A stretch of 64,000 nucleotides of DNA from contig NZ_QKWN01000009.1 in the NCBI RefSeq assembly GCF_007279655.1, forward strand, positions 1 through 64,000, given 5' to 3'. Below are positions 47,201 through 55,206 of this stretch, in pieces. Numbering within the stretch: position 1 is the stretch's first letter; each line of letters starts with the position of its first letter. The notes under the pieces are model-generated. The model worked only from the letters and a program-made list of their open reading frames with translations. It was not told the origin of the DNA and did no database searches. This DNA is from Robertkochia solimangrovi (lineage in GTDB: Bacteria; Bacteroidota; Bacteroidia; Flavobacteriales; Flavobacteriaceae). Made by a program: the position numbers and the translations under genes.

Positions 47201-47266
47201 CATCCGATTTCCAAAGAATTTCGAAATTAGTTATGCTTCATAATGACCAGTAAGTCACGAAGAACC

Positions 47267-48901
47267 ATGCATAAGTTCATAATCAAAAAATTTTTGATTG
47301 CAATCTTTTCAATGATGTTACTAACCTCCTGTAAAAAGACAGAGACTGGTGATATTATAGTATCTAATATTAACATCGTCGATGTTAAAAATGGCTTACT
47401 GATTAAACAACAAGATGTTATTATTAGCGGAAATAGAATTAAAAAAATTATTCCACATGACCGCTTTAATTTAAAATCAAACGTCATTTTAGAGGGTTCA
47501 GGTAAATTTCTGATTCCCGGATTATGGGATATGCATACACATATGCGCTCCTATTCCGGTAGCGATAATTTACCAATGTTCATTTTTTATGGTGTTACAG
47601 GGATAAGAGACTTAGGGCTAACCAACCATAAATTGATAAAGCACTGGAAAAGTCAAATAGAACAAAATGTTATCATCGGGCCTCGAATTATTTCTTCTGG
47701 ATCTATCATAGAAGGTTCTGATCCATCTTTTAAGAGTTCTATAGTAATAAACAAACTTGAGGATGTAGAACCAGTTTTGGATTCTCTGATAGCTCAGGAT
47801 ATTCAAGTTGTAAAACTATTTCATACGATTCCTTCAGAAGTGTTTAAAGATATAATTCGCTATTCAAAAAAAAGAGGAATAGTAACTTCGGGTCATATAC
47901 CAGATGATATGAATCAAATTACGGCCGCTCAGGCAGGTTTGAACTCAATTGAACATTTGTATGGAATTTGGAACACGCTTTCGAATTACAATAACCTGGA
48001 TTTCTCAGCGGATGAAATCGAAAATTTAGCTCAGGTACTTATTGAAAATAACATCTATCAAACTCCTACGTTAGTTAGTGAAGAATACTATTCGAAATTA
48101 GGACAAGCATCAAAAAACAGGAAAACTGAACAATTACTTTTTGAAACAAACCAATACCTTGAATTGACACCTAAATATTTCAATTCCTGGTGGTCTATGC
48201 TTAAAGAGCAACATATGCAAAACTTGACTGATGACGACTATTTACAGGCTCGAAGCTCTTTTGAATTCATGAGGGAAATTACTGTTAAACTCAATGATTT
48301 AGGAGTGAAAATTTTAGCTGGTACAGATGTGCCTAATCCGTATGTAATTACGGGAATCAGTCTTCATAATGAGTTAGAGCATTTCGTTAATGGAGGAATG
48401 TCGCCTTCTGACGCTCTAAAAACGGCTACGTTGTACCCTGCGCAATATTTTAACAGGAGTGATGAATTAGGTTCAATAGATGAAAATTACATTGCAGATT
48501 TAGTAGTATTAGATGCGAATCCTTTAGAGAATATTTCTAATACAAAACGAATTCACTCCGTAATTTATAATGGACGATTATTAACGCAAGAAAATCTACG
48601 TACTATTAAAGCTGATCAACTTCAATCTTTAGCTGAATATAGTGAAGACGATTTTGACCAGTTCATTTATATGGATGTACGACGAAATGGGGTAGATAGC
48701 GTTAGAAGAAAGTACGCTGACATTGATAGATCCAATGCTAATGCCAAATACAAAATAGAAAGTTATCATTTAGTGCGCTTGAGTAAAGCTCTTAAAGAAG
48801 GTTTTCAATTTGAGGAGGCTAAAAAGGCATTAGAATGGAATTTGGAATTATTCCCTGAAGATGAAATTACTAAGGCATTATTACTGGAACAACGTAATTA
48901 G
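47267..48901 (+). CDS. Amidohydrolase-family lipoprotein
   Basis: A 544-residue metal-dependent hydrolase with a lipobox (LLTSCK). The TIM-barrel amidohydrolase signature is seen as LIPGLWDMHTHMR (the HxH metal site), later a GHIPDDM His, an EHLYG His and LAGTDVPNP (final Asp). The end of the fold is followed by a helical tail of about 90 residues. Relatives include imidazolonepropionase- and prolidase-like enzymes; the substrate is unknown. The ATG at 47267 begins the signal peptide. Confidence 0.85.
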   Translation: MHKFIIKKFLIAIFSMMLLTSCKKTETGDIIVSNINIVDVKNGLLIKQQDVIISGNRIKKIIPHDRFNLKSNVILEGSGKFLIPGLWDMHTHMRSYSGSDNLPMFIFYGVTGIRDLGLTNHKLIKHWKSQIEQNVIIGPRIISSGSIIEGSDPSFKSSIVINKLEDVEPVLDSLIAQDIQVVKLFHTIPSEVFKDIIRYSKKRGIVTSGHIPDDMNQITAAQAGLNSIEHLYGIWNTLSNYNNLDFSADEIENLAQVLIENNIYQTPTLVSEEYYSKLGQASKNRKTEQLLFETNQYLELTPKYFNSWWSMLKEQHMQNLTDDDYLQARSSFEFMREITVKLNDLGVKILAGTDVPNPYVITGISLHNELEHFVNGGMSPSDALKTATLYPAQYFNRSDELGSIDENYIADLVVLDANPLENISNTKRIHSVIYNGRLLTQENLRTIKADQLQSLAEYSEDDFDQFIYMDVRRNGVDSVRRKYADIDRSNANAKYKIESYHLVRLSKALKEGFQFEEAKKALEWNLELFPEDEITKALLLEQRN

Positions 48902-48927
48902 CAAATTTGCTATCTTTCGGTTACGAC

Positions 48928-48948
48928 GGAAAATCCTCGTGGATTTCC
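48928..48948 (+). terminator. Hairpin after the amidohydrolase gene
   Basis: GGAAAATCC and GGATTTCC pair across a TCGT loop, 27 bases after the stop. No clear T run follows. Confidence 0.45.
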
Positions 48949-48979
48949 TGAAACATACCATAGTCAAACAATTAGAAAT

Positions 48980-49246
48980 ATGAAAAAACCAACGGTATTA
49001 AAAATATACTCTTTATTATATCTAATTGGTTGTATCATTTTCACAATTCTTAATTACTCAAATTTAGATAAAGGAGAAGGCTGGGGTTTGGTTTTAATGA
49101 TTGGATTAATTTCAATGGGAATAATAGGATTAATTTTAGATTTCTTTCTTACCAAATTGATTCAAAACAAAATAACTTTGAATCTCACGGAATTATTTAT
49201 TGTGTTAATATTCTCAATTGAGCTTTTAATTAAAATAAAAAAATAA
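48980..49246 (+). CDS. Small hypothetical membrane protein
   Basis: An 88-residue protein with three hydrophobic segments (about 7-27, 34-56 and 65-84) and Lys-rich ends. Function unknown. Confidence 0.55.
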   Translation: MKKPTVLKIYSLLYLIGCIIFTILNYSNLDKGEGWGLVLMIGLISMGIIGLILDFFLTKLIQNKITLNLTELFIVLIFSIELLIKIKK

Positions 49247-49305
49247 CATACTACTATAAGAAAAGTCTAACCCCTGTTATAAAAGTCTACACACTTTTTG
49301 GGATA

Positions 49306-49548
49306 GTGTCATTAGAATTATTTTTTACAATGTACACCAAGCTATTTTTTAATTATTATTCATTTTTGAAGTCAAAAAAATCATTTGACCCGACATGTAA
49401 GGCTGTTTCGGTTATTTTTTTAACTCAGGTATCTCACTTCTTTGTTATTTGCATTTTGGTCAGAATGATGCTTGGTTATGAAATTCCTCAATTTAGTGAG
49501 TATAGGGGAATGGATTGTAAAGGAATGTGGTCGATTTATAATATGTAG
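49306..49548 (+). CDS. Hypothetical small membrane protein
   Basis: An 80-residue frame with one hydrophobic segment (VIFLTQVSHFFVICILVRMM). Its last 15 residues (GMDCKGMWSIYNM) and about 45 bases of DNA recur at the end of the gene at 52206, so this may be a short relative of that protein. The start is uncertain. Confidence 0.4.
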   Translation: MSLELFFTMYTKLFFNYYSFLKSKKSFDPTCKAVSVIFLTQVSHFFVICILVRMMLGYEIPQFSEYRGMDCKGMWSIYNM

Positions 49549-49553
49549 ACAAT
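49505..49553. repeat. Gene-end repeat, copy 1
   Basis: About 49 bases beginning GGGAATGGATTGTAAAGGAA match 52607-52655 with few differences, linking the ends of two otherwise different small membrane-protein genes. Confidence 0.7.
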
Positions 49554-49573
49554 TTTAAGCATTCATTTCCGTA

Positions 49574-50929
49574 TTATCGTTTATAGGATGTTGTATGTAG
49601 TTTATTCCCCTCGATAATATTGTCATTCATATTTATAATCATTTTATTCCCATTAAATTCTATTTTCAATTCATCGGTGTAGGTAAGTTTCAAGACATTA
49701 CCATCTGCGGCTAATAACTCATCATCTAAGAATAAATGGCCGTTAATTTCTTGTAAAGTAATTTTAGTGCGTTTAATACCCAAGTGTTTGGTAAGCTCTT
49801 CTTTATTGAAAATATAGGTTCCAATTTGACTCTTAAAAGAACCGGGATTAGCTAACATATCTTCAGATGGTAAGGCTATATCTTTATTTCTTATGGTAAG
49901 ATATAAATCACGTAATAGTTGAAGTATAGGCGTATTTCCCCAATTTGAAGTTATTCCGATGAAGTCACCGGATTCTGGCATCCTGATAATTACACTCTTT
50001 GTACCATAACCACTACCTGTTGCAAAATGTATTTTTTCATTTCCAAAATATTTGATGCTCCATGTATAACCTTCAAAATCATTTTCACCACTTTGTACAT
50101 GAGATTGAAACATCATGTCAACATACTTTTTGTTAAGAATTTTGTAGTTCTCCAACCCTTCAATGAACTGAAACAGATCTGAGGGGTTAGAATAAAGTCC
50201 ACCCCCGGCATTATCTCCATAATGCTTACTTCTTTGAGCAAACTCTAATCCATTCGTAGTTATTCGGTAGGGTACTGCTAGGTTTGAAACAACATTTCTA
50301 CTACTATAACAGCCTGTATTTTTAAGTTTTAAAGGTTGAATGATGTATTCGGTAATAAAATTTTTGTAGTTCATACCACTTACATTTTCAATAATAGCAC
50401 CCAATAAAGTGATACCGGCATTAGAATATTCGTATCGATCTCCAGGGGCAAACAGAAGTGTTTGTTTCCCGACAAGTTCGACTTGTTCCTGGAATGTAAG
50501 TTCTTCATGCGGTTGAACTCCAGATTCTCTGGAAAGCCCTGATGTATGTGTCAGTAAATGATGTACGGTAACACTTTTCGCCCAACTTGCTTGTAAACCA
50601 GGAATATATTGTACTACAGGTGTATTAAGATCAATCTTGCCATCCTCGGCTAAGATTAAAATTGCCGTAGCCGTAAATGTTTTGGAAATTGAATTTATCG
50701 AGAATCGTGTATTTGGATTATTCTTGATTTCGAAGCTTCTGTTAGCAAACCCAAAGCTCTTTTCAAAGGTGCTATTATTGTGTATTACCACTTTAACAGT
50801 ACCGGAAAAGCCATAGACCATTTCGTAGGCTTCAATTGTTGAATTTAGCTTTTGAATCAAACCTGAATCCTGACCAAACCCAAAATTTAAGTTTATTAAT
50901 AGTAAGAGAATAATGATGATATGCTTCAT
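49574..50929 (-). CDS. Serine hydrolase, beta-lactamase/class C PBP fold (fourth)
   Basis: A 451-residue secreted protein (signal ending in GFGQ). The class C fold motifs are present: SxxK as SISK in NSISKTFTAT, YSNAG as YxN, and ATGSGYGTK for the third motif. A C-terminal beta domain (about 345-440) follows. It is unlinked to the three genes at 11-16 kb and on the opposite strand to its neighbours. Substrate unknown. The 331 bases to its right (50930-51260) hold repeat C and no gene. Confidence 0.85.
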   Translation of the reverse strand: MKHIIIILLLLINLNFGFGQDSGLIQKLNSTIEAYEMVYGFSGTVKVVIHNNSTFEKSFGFANRSFEIKNNPNTRFSINSISKTFTATAILILAEDGKIDLNTPVVQYIPGLQASWAKSVTVHHLLTHTSGLSRESGVQPHEELTFQEQVELVGKQTLLFAPGDRYEYSNAGITLLGAIIENVSGMNYKNFITEYIIQPLKLKNTGCYSSRNVVSNLAVPYRITTNGLEFAQRSKHYGDNAGGGLYSNPSDLFQFIEGLENYKILNKKYVDMMFQSHVQSGENDFEGYTWSIKYFGNEKIHFATGSGYGTKSVIIRMPESGDFIGITSNWGNTPILQLLRDLYLTIRNKDIALPSEDMLANPGSFKSQIGTYIFNKEELTKHLGIKRTKITLQEINGHLFLDDELLAADGNVLKLTYTDELKIEFNGNKMIINMNDNIIEGNKLHTTSYKR

Positions 50930-51132
50930 GATTTATAATTACATACAACCTGTGTATACACACACTGATGTGTTTATTTCTAAAATAAATGCACCGCCAA
51001 AATAGAAAAAAACTTATATATTGAAGTTTTAGGTGAGAAGAATCTACAATAAAATGACACTTAGGGATTAGCTATTTTAAACGTTAGTAATGGTTTGGAA
51101 CAGGTAAATTGAATGTAAATAACCTTCATTAA

Positions 51133-51196
51133 ACAATTTTATCTTATTGAAATCCGTAAGAACATTTCTATGGAATTCATATTTTAGTGGGGATAT
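51133..51196. repeat. Repeat C, copy 1
   Basis: About 60 bases including ATTTCTATGGAATTCATATT match 56338-56400 at roughly 80 percent by eye. This copy sits 65 bases before the second DUF6090 gene. Confidence 0.65.
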
Positions 51197-51260
51197 CAAA
51201 AATATAATTGTAATTGCATATATACCATAGTTGAGTTTCATGAGGTCCAACCAATAACCA

Positions 51261-52025
51261 ATGATGAAATTTTTTAGAAAAATTAGGCAAAATTTACTTT
51301 CGAAAGGAAAGATTGGAAAGTATTTGAAATATGCCATTGGTGAAATTGTCCTTGTGGTGATCGGAATTTTGATTGCCCTACAGATTAATAATTGGAACGA
51401 CAATCGAAAAATTAATAACCAAAAACATTCATTACTTCAGAATATCAAAAAAGATTTAGAAGTAGATACGCTAAATTTTGCCGAAACAATCTCTTTTTTA
51501 AAAGAGAATACAGATTTAAAAAGGAGTTTACTTTCGTTGTCAGGTTTTGAAACCGTATCCGACGACAACTTGTTCGTCCTGATTTCTGCACGAAGTACTA
51601 ATCAAACAGTTAATTCCTTAACTTTTGATAAATTCAGAAGCCTGGGAATTTCAAAAATCACAGATAATGAAGAACTGGTAACGGAGTTGGATGAGTACTA
51701 CATCAATAAATCCAATATTTTAGAAGCATTTTTAAAATGGGACACCGAAGAATCAAAGGATACACGAGAATATTGGTTTTTTAACCAAAACCAATTCGAA
51801 ATTGAAGTGAAATATTTTCCAATAAAAGACAAGTCGGAAATTTTCCAGTTTGGAAATCCGATTCAGAATAGGGAAAATTTAATACAATTGCTTTCTGAAC
51901 CAAGAGGAAGAAACTTTGTTAAGATGGACTTTATAAGAAAAAAATTGCTCTTAGAACAGTATATTCTAATCTATCAAGCTGCAAAAATGTTAATTCCAAA
52001 AATAGAAACCGAATTAAACAATTAA
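51261..52025 (+). CDS. DUF6090 family membrane protein (copy 2)
   Basis: A 254-residue paralogue of the gene at 42907. It is nearly identical through the membrane anchor (YAIGEIVLVVIGILIALQIN) but the soluble part shares little sequence. One transmembrane helix (about 24-46) and a helical soluble domain are predicted. Function unknown. The sequence after its stop (GCACAACAATGG) is of the cassette-array gene-end type. Confidence 0.8.
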   Translation: MMKFFRKIRQNLLSKGKIGKYLKYAIGEIVLVVIGILIALQINNWNDNRKINNQKHSLLQNIKKDLEVDTLNFAETISFLKENTDLKRSLLSLSGFETVSDDNLFVLISARSTNQTVNSLTFDKFRSLGISKITDNEELVTELDEYYINKSNILEAFLKWDTEESKDTREYWFFNQNQFEIEVKYFPIKDKSEIFQFGNPIQNRENLIQLLSEPRGRNFVKMDFIRKKLLLEQYILIYQAAKMLIPKIETELNN

Positions 52026-52039
52026 CGAAAGCACAACAA

Positions 52040-52186
52040 TGGTTATAAGTCATAACTCGTTCTCGCCTGCTTCTGAAACCCGAAATGTCGGTGCTCACGA
52101 ATTTTTAGTTTGGTGTGTACCTGCCAACCGGCAAGCCAGCTAGATAAGTTAAGTGCTTACCCATCCAACTATTCGTAACATGGACT
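52040..52186. repeat. Repeat D, copy 1 (attC-like intergenic block)
   Basis: About 145 bases, sharing TTCTCGCCTGCTTCTGAAA and AGTTTGGTGTGTACCTG with copy 2 at 55047-55187. Its two ends are weakly complementary to each other (TTATAAGTC against the sequence near 52178-52190). Confidence 0.65.
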
Positions 52187-52205
52187 GTTCTAACCAATTG
52201 TGAAG

Positions 52206-52631
52206 ATGAAATTTTTACTTATTCCATATATTGCTTTAGGATTTGTTTTATCATTTGCCGTTAGAGTCGAATATAATGGTGAAGGTCAGGATATGTTTCC
52301 TACCTACTACGGAAGTCCATTTGTTTTCAAGCAAACATCTTTAGGAAGCTCAATGGAATATTTTTATAGTATTTCTGGACTTATTTTAAATATTCTAACT
52401 TGGAGCATTATATTATTCCTTTTTGACAAAGGGATCCAAAAAATAAATAAGACCATAGAATTTAAAGTTGGATACAAGGTTGTTATAGGGCTTTTGATTG
52501 TCTTTTCGACATTAAATATTTCAATAGAGTTTGTAATGCTTGGACAAGGATTTAATGAAAATATGAACTATTGGTATTGGAATATGGAAAAGGAAACTGA
52601 TGCTACGGGAATGGATTGTAAAGGAATGTAG
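52206..52631 (+). CDS. Hypothetical membrane protein (cassette gene)
   Basis: A 141-residue protein with three to four hydrophobic segments, beginning MKMKFLLIPYIALGF when read from the GTG at 52200, or at the ATG at 52206. Its end shares DNA with 49505-49553. There TGG (Trp) is replaced here by a TAG stop at 52629, so this product ends at GMDCKGM, six residues earlier than its relative would. Function unknown. Confidence 0.55.
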   Translation: MKFLLIPYIALGFVLSFAVRVEYNGEGQDMFPTYYGSPFVFKQTSLGSSMEYFYSISGLILNILTWSIILFLFDKGIQKINKTIEFKVGYKVVIGLLIVFSTLNISIEFVMLGQGFNENMNYWYWNMEKETDATGMDCKGM

Positions 52632-52655
52632 TCGATTTTTAATATGTAGAAAATG
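52607..52655. repeat. Gene-end repeat, copy 2
   Basis: Match to 49505-49553; it spans the stop of the preceding gene and reaches the GTG start of the next. Confidence 0.7.
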
Positions 52656-52915
52656 TGAAAAAAGCATTCAGTATTTCTTATAGTATTTTCAAATATTTAT
52701 TCATTGCCTTCTGTCTTATCTATTGGATTGGTGTTGTAATTGATGACTGGGGATTTATCGAAAAGTACTGGTGTTCACATTGCCTTGAATATTCGGGAAT
52801 TTGGGTTATTTGGTTTTTAATATACTCTCTAGAATTTTCAGTTTATTATTGGGGAACGGCTACCGTGATGATATTAATTAATCACAAAATAATTAAGCAG
52901 TTAAAAGAAAATTAA
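52655..52915 (+). CDS. Small hypothetical membrane protein (cassette gene)
   Basis: An 86-residue protein with two hydrophobic segments (about 8-26 and 45-70), starting at GTG 52655 (GTG AAA AAA). It lies 23 bases after the previous gene and probably shares its cassette, since the only tail-like sequence is behind this gene (52918). Function unknown. Confidence 0.55.
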   Translation: MKKAFSISYSIFKYLFIAFCLIYWIGVVIDDWGFIEKYWCSHCLEYSGIWVIWFLIYSLEFSVYYWGTATVMILINHKIIKQLKEN

Positions 52916-52927
52916 ACCGGTTAAATA

Positions 52928-53225
52928 ATATAGTCTTCATCTCATCGGTACGACCAAACAGTAAGATCCCAAATGAAACTGGGATTGACTAAACTGGATT
53001 TCGGTGTCATTCCATTACTTTTTGACTTTCTATGGGCATTGCTTTGTGTTGTAGGGGTGTTTTTCAGGAACGAGCTGCTGTATTTTCCGTACTTAAAAGA
53101 TTTTTAGTTATTAGTAGTTCCCGGCACCTATTTAAAAATTTTCTTACATTAGTCAGTGAATATAAATCGGACCAAAAGTTAGCGCAGTTTACGAATTGCA
53201 ATGGCAACGGGTTATTCACCAGATC
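52928..53225. repeat. Repeat A, copy 1 (long form)
   Basis: Starts with AGTCTTCAT and contains an imperfect GATCCC...GGGATT hairpin, TTTTTGACTTTCTATGGG and TGTTTTTCAGGAA. It continues through a further 130 bases (TTCTTACATTAG, AGCGCAGTTT) shared with the copy at 58098. Reading this block as protein from an ATG at 53032 is not justified. Confidence 0.75.
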
Positions 53226-53241
53226 GTTATATAGTATTCAA

Positions 53242-53766
53242 GTGAAGACACTCTACAAAGTATTAGGATTAGCAGTCATTGACTTTGGACTGATTTGGTT
53301 ATGGGTTTACCAAATTGACCCCGACCCTAGTTTGTCTATTGGAATTATTCTTTTAGTCCCGTTTGTTTTTGTACTGAACCTGATAATAGCAGGAGTTCTA
53401 TCCTTTGCTAAAAAGAAAGAATTTTCGAGAATATTCCTTACCAACTCTGTTATTGCTGCGATTATGATGTTTTATCTGTTTGGAGAAGGAATAGATAGAA
53501 ACCAAAACAAACGTTTAGAGCAGTGGACCTTTCAAAAAGCTGACACGACTTTTTCATTGATAAGATGGAAAGAAAGCAAGGAGTTTAGTATGACTTATAG
53601 TTTAAATCCTGGATCGTCTTGGGGATTTTTGGATGGAACTTGCCAAAATCAAAATGGTAATTGGATTTTAAAAGCTGCTTCATTAAGAATGACAATTGAC
53701 GAAAAGGATAACCTAATGGGTTTCAGGAATCCAACTGACACAATTGAAATGAATAAAATAAAATGA
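53242..53766 (+). CDS. Hypothetical membrane protein (cassette gene)
   Basis: A 174-residue protein starting at GTG 53242 (GTG AAG ACA), which lies at the cassette head. It has three hydrophobic segments in the first 85 residues and a soluble C-terminal domain (about 95-174; EQWTFQKADTTFSLIRWKE). An upstream in-frame ATG at 53032 is inside repeat A and rejected. Function unknown. Confidence 0.55.
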   Translation: MKTLYKVLGLAVIDFGLIWLWVYQIDPDPSLSIGIILLVPFVFVLNLIIAGVLSFAKKKEFSRIFLTNSVIAAIMMFYLFGEGIDRNQNKRLEQWTFQKADTTFSLIRWKESKEFSMTYSLNPGSSWGFLDGTCQNQNGNWILKAASLRMTIDEKDNLMGFRNPTDTIEMNKIK

Positions 53767-53985
53767 TGATAACGCTACAACACGGTATCCTATAGCAAGT
53801 AAGGCGTTCGGTCATTAACGAAAGTTCAGTGCAATTCACCCACACCGCCAAATCGCTGATTTGGATTTTAAAAATGAATAAGATAAAAACAAAATACAAC
53901 GCTTTGGCTCAGTGCAAACTTGAAAGTTTATCACATTTCTAATGCTCAACTTGCCATATATTAAATGTTGTACCTAATTTGAGAA
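53767..53985. repeat. attC-like intergenic block
   Basis: 219 bases between two cassette genes. The left part has CTATAGCAAGTAAGGCG and the right part AACTTGCCATATA, which pair (TATAGCAAGT against ACTTGCCATA). This gives the long imperfect hairpin expected of an attC site. It also contains TTCAGTGCAA and CTCAGTGCAA as direct repeats. Confidence 0.5.
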
Positions 53986-54462
53986 ATGAAAATATTCCCA
54001 ACAAAAGAGCTGAAATTTAAGCTAATAGACGACCAAGCTGAAACGTTGAATCGACTGATTAGAAGAACTGAAAAGTCTGAAAATCTGACTTCTCAACATA
54101 CCGATAAATCATTTCGTGGAATTATTATGGAAAATGAATTTAAAATAATATCATCTGCAATTGGAAAAGGAGCATTTTGCGTAATGACTGGAGCAATAGA
54201 GTCTGATAAAGGAAATGTGAAAGTGGAAATACATAAGGTTTTTAGAATATTATTGAGTTTATTACTTTGCTTTCCAATAATCGGACTGATTGCTTTGACT
54301 TTGACAAAAGCTCAAGAATACTCAGCTATTCTGATTTTAGTAATGATTGGACAAATTTTAATAATTAGGTATGCATTTATCGGTCTTGTTTTTAAGTTTT
54401 TATCGAGAGAAAGTCTGAATAGATTACGCGACGTACTTGACTTGGAATGGATAAAAAACTAG
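53986..54462 (+). CDS. Hypothetical membrane protein (cassette gene)
   Basis: A 158-residue protein: a soluble N-terminal half (about 1-85) and two hydrophobic helices (about 88-140). No family recognised. The head before it (GTTGTACCTAATTTGAG) and the tail after it (CTAGGCACAACATT) are complementary over about 15 bases. The stop codon TAG is itself part of the tail. Confidence 0.6.
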   Translation: MKIFPTKELKFKLIDDQAETLNRLIRRTEKSENLTSQHTDKSFRGIIMENEFKIISSAIGKGAFCVMTGAIESDKGNVKVEIHKVFRILLSLLLCFPIIGLIALTLTKAQEYSAILILVMIGQILIIRYAFIGLVFKFLSRESLNRLRDVLDLEWIKN

Positions 54463-54481
54463 GCACAACATTGGCATTAAT

Positions 54482-55054
54482 TTGAAAAAGACAATTTACA
54501 TATCGATTTTTATGCTTTTTAGCATTACTTCTTTTTCTCAAGGGAAAGAATATAAATATCGACTATTAACATACGGAACGAATAGATTGCACTACTCAAA
54601 AGCAATGGAATTTGTTGGCGACAAATGGAATATTGAAATTTACAGTGTTGCGGGAACAACTGTGGAACATAGAGTTAAGGACAGTGCTGATGCAAAAAAT
54701 ACCGAATTATGGAAAGAACTTGACCAAATTAAAAATACCGACTCTCAAAAAGAATTCAAAAAACAAGTCATTGCGGAAATGAAAAATATTATGACCGCTC
54801 AAAAGATTGTTGACTCAAATAAAGAAGTTCAAAAAACGATTGACAAATTAAAAAACTCTGAATCTGACTCATACGCAGAATTGAAATATAAGAAGGACAA
54901 TGGAATTTATGTTTGGTTAATATATACCACTGAAAAAGATAAATACTTTGGAAAATCAGTTGCCAAATACAATGCAAATGTAGATTTAAATACAAATACA
55001 GTTGAAATTGAACAGATTAAAAAAACTAATGCCAATAATGGCTCCTATAAGTAA
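54482..55054 (+). CDS. Hypothetical secreted protein (cassette gene), TTG start
   Basis: A 190-residue protein with a signal peptide (ending TSFSQG, about 20). The start codon is TTG, which is part of the conserved head motif AATTTGAAAAAG; no ATG is available nearby. The body is Lys-rich and has no recognised domain. The reading frame runs into the cassette tail, so the last residues (NANNGSYK) are encoded by the attC-like sequence. Only 19 bases separate it from the previous gene. Confidence 0.6.
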   Translation: MKKTIYISIFMLFSITSFSQGKEYKYRLLTYGTNRLHYSKAMEFVGDKWNIEIYSVAGTTVEHRVKDSADAKNTELWKELDQIKNTDSQKEFKKQVIAEMKNIMTAQKIVDSNKEVQKTIDKLKNSESDSYAELKYKKDNGIYVWLIYTTEKDKYFGKSVAKYNANVDLNTNTVEIEQIKKTNANNGSYK

Positions 55055-55187
55055 TTGCTTGTTCTCGCCTACTTCTGAAATTCCGCGAGGATTTTCAGTT
55101 TGGTGTGTACCTGTCTGCCGACAGGCAGGCTTGTAAAGTTAATCGCTAAACCACGCAATTACTCATAGCCCAACCGCTGGCAACAAG
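55047..55187. repeat. Repeat D, copy 2 (attC-like intergenic block)
   Basis: About 140 bases. CTATAAGTAATTGC at the left pairs with GCAATTACTCATAG at the right (13 of 14), closing a long hairpin whose interior matches copy 1 at 52040. It also contains a smaller CTGCC-GACA-GGCAG hairpin. Confidence 0.7.
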
Positions 55188-55206
55188 CTGAAAAAACATA
55201 AATCAA

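Noticed and set aside
53032-53241. N-terminal extension of the membrane protein gene at 53242
   Set aside because: These 70 codons are repeat A, which recurs at 58098 without being coding; the gene begins at the GTG in the cassette head.
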